DNA of 6,087 nt from CAIYRG01 sp035318785 (lineage in GTDB: Bacteria; Pseudomonadota; Alphaproteobacteria; Micropepsales; Micropepsaceae). Within the stretch, counting starts at the first letter, position 1. Each line of letters starts with the position of its first letter. Shown piece after piece: positions 5,754 through 6,087 of this stretch. The DNA is taken from NCBI GenBank assembly GCA_035318785.1, contig DATHDZ010000306.1, forward strand, positions 1-6,087. The letters are read 5' to 3'. The position numbers were made by a program, and so were the translations under genes. The notes under the pieces were generated by a model, which saw only the letters and a program-made list of their open reading frames with translations, did not search any database and was not told the DNA's origin.

Positions 5754-5812
5754 CTTGACTCCGGCCATGCCTCCGCCTCCTGATTGGCGTGGAATTGAAG
5801 GGAGATAAGCCG

Positions 5813-6087
5813 ATGGCCCAAACCGACACCAAAGTGGATAATGGCGTGAACGTGGAAGCGCTTCTCGGCGCCCGCAAGGCACTCACCGAAGCGCCGGAAG
5901 CCGCCCAATTTACGTGGCGAGCCTCCTGCGAATGGATCAACGGGACCCACAGCCAGTCGACCGTCCAGGGCTTCTTCGGCCTGGGCGCGGAACAGGCCCA
6001 CAAGACCAAATTCTCCTTCGACGCCGATCACCCCGAGGTCTTCGCCTCCGAGGACAAGGGCGCGACACCCGTCGAATATGTGCTCGT
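5813..6087 (+). CDS. OsmC-family protein, N-terminal part (runs off right edge)
   Basis: First 91 complete codons of an OsmC/Ohr-superfamily protein, open to the window edge. The start ATG at 5813 has GGGAG 8 bases upstream. Recognisable family sequence: NVEALLGARKALTEAPEAAQFTWRASCEW (about 14-42), the FFGLGAEQAHKTKFSFDADHPEVF segment (54-77), and GATPVEYVLV at the edge, which in relatives leads into the helix carrying the first redox cysteine (not yet reached). The family comprises thiol-dependent peroxidases for organic hydroperoxides as well as related proteins of unknown role; without the two cysteines the peroxidase activity cannot be judged. It is 85 bp downstream of the aldolase gene in the same direction and could be read by the same transcript or separately. 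No convincing promoter was seen in the gap. Confidence 0.88.
   Translation, partial: MAQTDTKVDNGVNVEALLGARKALTEAPEAAQFTWRASCEWINGTHSQSTVQGFFGLGAEQAHKTKFSFDADHPEVFASEDKGATPVEYVL

Noticed and set aside
5755..5783. TTGACT in the gap before the OsmC gene as a -35 box
   Set aside because: No -10-like hexamer is found at 16-18 bases; the spacing leads into GC-rich sequence.
3634..6009. A 791-codon open frame on the minus strand across the transporter, aldolase and OsmC genes
   Set aside because: It is in codon register with the transporter and aldolase genes and stays open because TTA, CTA and TCA codons are avoided there. Its product is rich in Arg, His, Gln, Asp and Gly with no recognisable domain, while the plus-strand frames encode clear protein families.

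Overview
The window is GC-rich, densely coding bacterial DNA. Protein styles (orphan TctC-type binding protein, AAHS-type MFS transporter, class II aldolase, hydantoinase, TumE-like toxin) suggest a proteobacterium, most likely an alphaproteobacterium of the Bradyrhizobium/Xanthobacter kind. That placement is an inference from gene style; there is no rRNA or other marker gene here.

Layout. Two transcription units diverge from a 261-bp control region (3415-3675). The leftward (minus) unit reads, in order of transcription: a substrate-binding-protein-fold protein without a signal peptide (2470-3414), a strong stem-loop plus T-tract terminator (2427-2462), an exported TctC/Bug-type binding protein (1347-2399), a two-gene toxin-antitoxin module with its own consensus promoter and dyad operator (657-1327), and the start of a hydantoinase A/5-oxoprolinase subunit that runs off the left edge (1-620). 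The rightward (plus) unit reads: an aromatic-acid/H+ symporter-type MFS transporter (3676-5031), a class II aldolase/adducin-family enzyme (5041-5727), and the start of an OsmC-family protein that runs off the right edge (5813-6087).

How the genes may work together. The divergent units look like a small-molecule uptake and catabolism cluster. A TctC-type protein would capture a carboxylate in the periplasm and an MFS symporter would import an aromatic or related organic acid. Three intracellular candidates for processing it are a ring-opening hydantoinase/oxoprolinase, a metal-dependent class II aldolase (a family that also contains decarboxylases) and a cytoplasmic binding-protein-fold protein. 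The substrate cannot be read from the sequence. A TGGT-N3-ACCA dyad of the type bound by FadR-subfamily GntR regulators sits exactly on the -35 box of the best leftward promoter, which fits substrate-responsive repression; no regulator gene lies in the window.

The clearest self-contained system is the toxin-antitoxin pair (TumE/DUF6516-like toxin first, HVO_A0114-like winged-helix antitoxin second). Its TTGACA-N17-TTATAT promoter is enclosed in a 51-bp symmetric dyad and appears to start transcription at or within a few bases of the toxin ATG. The toxin gene uses AGA/AGG arginine codons far more than its neighbours, so the module looks like an insertion into the metabolic gene cluster.
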